A stretch of 64,000 nucleotides of DNA, taken from the NCBI RefSeq assembly GCF_000720255.1, contig NZ_JOJE01000003.1, positions 124,001 through 188,000 on the forward strand. Reading direction: 5' to 3'. Positions 63,508 to 64,000 of this stretch are shown here, in pieces (position 1 is the first letter of the stretch; the number at the start of each line of letters is the position of its first letter). The notes below the pieces were generated by a model, which did not search any database, was not told the origin of the DNA, and saw only the letters and a program-made list of their open reading frames with translations. Made by a program: the position numbers and the translations under genes. Origin of the DNA: Streptomyces griseus subsp. griseus. Its GTDB lineage: Bacteria > Actinomycetota > Actinomycetes > Streptomycetales > Streptomycetaceae.

Positions 63508-64000
63508 CTAGTCCGGCCCCATTCTGCCCTGCGTGACCTCGTCGGACTCCGCCGCCCTCACCGGCAGCGGCAGCGGATAGGGCGGGGGAGTGCCGCCGAA
63601 CTCCGGGCAGTGCGCCTGGTGATCGCACCAGCCGCACAGCTTCGTGGGCCGCGGCCGCCAGTCACCCGTCTCCGTCGCCAGCCGGATCGCCTCCCACAGC
63701 GCGAGCAGCTTGCGCTCCACCCGCTCCAGGTCGGCGACGACCGGGTCGTACGTCAACACGTCACCGCTGCCGAGATACACGAGCTGCAGCCGGCGTGGGA
63801 CCACGTTCTTCAGCCGCCACACGACCAGGGCGTAGAACTTCATCTGGAACAGGGCGCCCTCCGCGTACTCCGGCCTCGGCGCCTTCCCCGTCTTGTAGTC
63901 GACGATCCGCACCTCGCCGGTCGGCGCCACGTCGACGCGGTCGATGATGCCGCGCAGCGTCAGCCCCGACTCCAGCTCCGCCTCGATGAACAGCTCCCGC
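63508..64000 (-). CDS. RecB-family PD-(D/E)XK exonuclease, C-terminal part
   Basis: The gene continues past the right edge, so its start is missing. The visible 163 codons contain the nuclease core IIDRVDVAPTGEVRIVDYKTGK, with the Asp and the D-Y-K catalytic triad region. A later QMKFYALVVWRL helix has the conserved Gln. The Cys cluster CGWCDHQAHCP, with an upstream Cys expected off-window, would bind an iron-sulfur cluster as in Cas4/AddB-like RecB nucleases. It ends 14 bp upstream of the response regulator and may be cotranscribed with it. A stand-alone DNA exonuclease is likely; I see no cas genes. Confidence 0.85.
   Translation of the reverse strand, partial: RELFIEAELESGLTLRGIIDRVDVAPTGEVRIVDYKTGKAPRPEYAEGALFQMKFYALVVWRLKNVVPRRLQLVYLGSGDVLTYDPVVADLERVERKLLALWEAIRLATETGDWRPRPTKLCGWCDHQAHCPEFGGTPPPYPLPLPVRAAESDEVTQGRMGPD

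Noticed and set aside
63508..64000. Cas4 adaptation nuclease
   Set aside because: The Cys cluster and PD-(D/E)XK core resemble Cas4, but there is no CRISPR array or other cas gene, and stand-alone RecB-family nucleases of this type are common in Streptomyces.

Overview
The window is high-GC actinobacterial chromosome, almost certainly from a Streptomyces. The evidence is the strong third-position GC bias, many GTG starts, two chaplin genes, the mycothiol ligase gene mshC, the gylR-glpFKD glycerol operon and a tRNA without an encoded CCA. From memory, the order of gnt genes, chpH/chpC, mshC, gyl operon and metH resembles the S. coelicolor chromosome around SCO1657-SCO1680, so this is mostly core-type chromosome rather than a mobile island. 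I saw no insertion sequence, integrase, prophage or CRISPR array.

Layout. 1-8.5 kb: the N-terminal half of a DraRnl-type RNA ligase, a BKACE-type cleavage enzyme, two unknowns, a large secreted penicillin-acylase-family Ntn hydrolase, an alpha/beta hydrolase and a NamZ-type exo-muramidase. 8.5-14.1 kb: a lipid or oxo-acid catabolic island made of SDR, acyl-CoA ligase and TetR genes convergent with an ACAD10/11-type dehydrogenase and an APH-type kinase. Both transcription units carry the same palindromic TetR-type operator, and the enzyme set matches the levulinate (Lva) pathway. 14.2-22.3 kb: an MDR oxidoreductase, two DUF202 membrane proteins, a NUDIX hydrolase, a DMT transporter, an APC permease and a Tat-exported molybdopterin protein paired with a cytochrome b. 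22.3-25.1 kb: gluconate permease and kinase with a divergent GntR regulator. 25.1-30.9 kb: a Pls/PosA-type homopoly(amino acid) synthetase whose gene overlaps an M1 peptidase gene, ending in a 15-bp repeat array.

31-34.5 kb: tRNA-Leu(GAG), an M20 hydrolase, short chaplin ChpH with a candidate BldN-type promoter, and a long chaplin with three rather than two chaplin domains. 34.5-42.1 kb: DUF5703, an acidic unknown, a RecD-like protein with a lost Walker A lysine, an aldo/keto reductase, an LLM flavin oxidoreductase behind a perfect palindrome, a ferritin-like protein and CorA. 42.2-45.7 kb: the conserved histidine phosphatase-DUF3090-SCO1664-mshC cluster. 45.9-54.2 kb: a secreted propeller protein, a PAC2 protein, a FadR-type regulator, and the glpD-glpK-glpF operon with its IclR-type regulator gylR. 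Two matching inverted repeats mark the likely GylR operators. 54.7-64 kb: metH, a HAD phosphatase, two tandem orphan peptide-binding lipoproteins, a NarL-type response regulator and a partial RecB-family nuclease.

Convergent gene pairs are usually separated by strong GC-rich hairpins. Several genes (mshC, the histidine phosphatase, the acidic unknown) look leaderless. The least described items are the Lva-like module with its shared operator, the synthetase/peptidase pair, the three-domain chaplin, and two genes whose stop codons lie inside 15-bp tandem repeats that reiterate the stop in frame.
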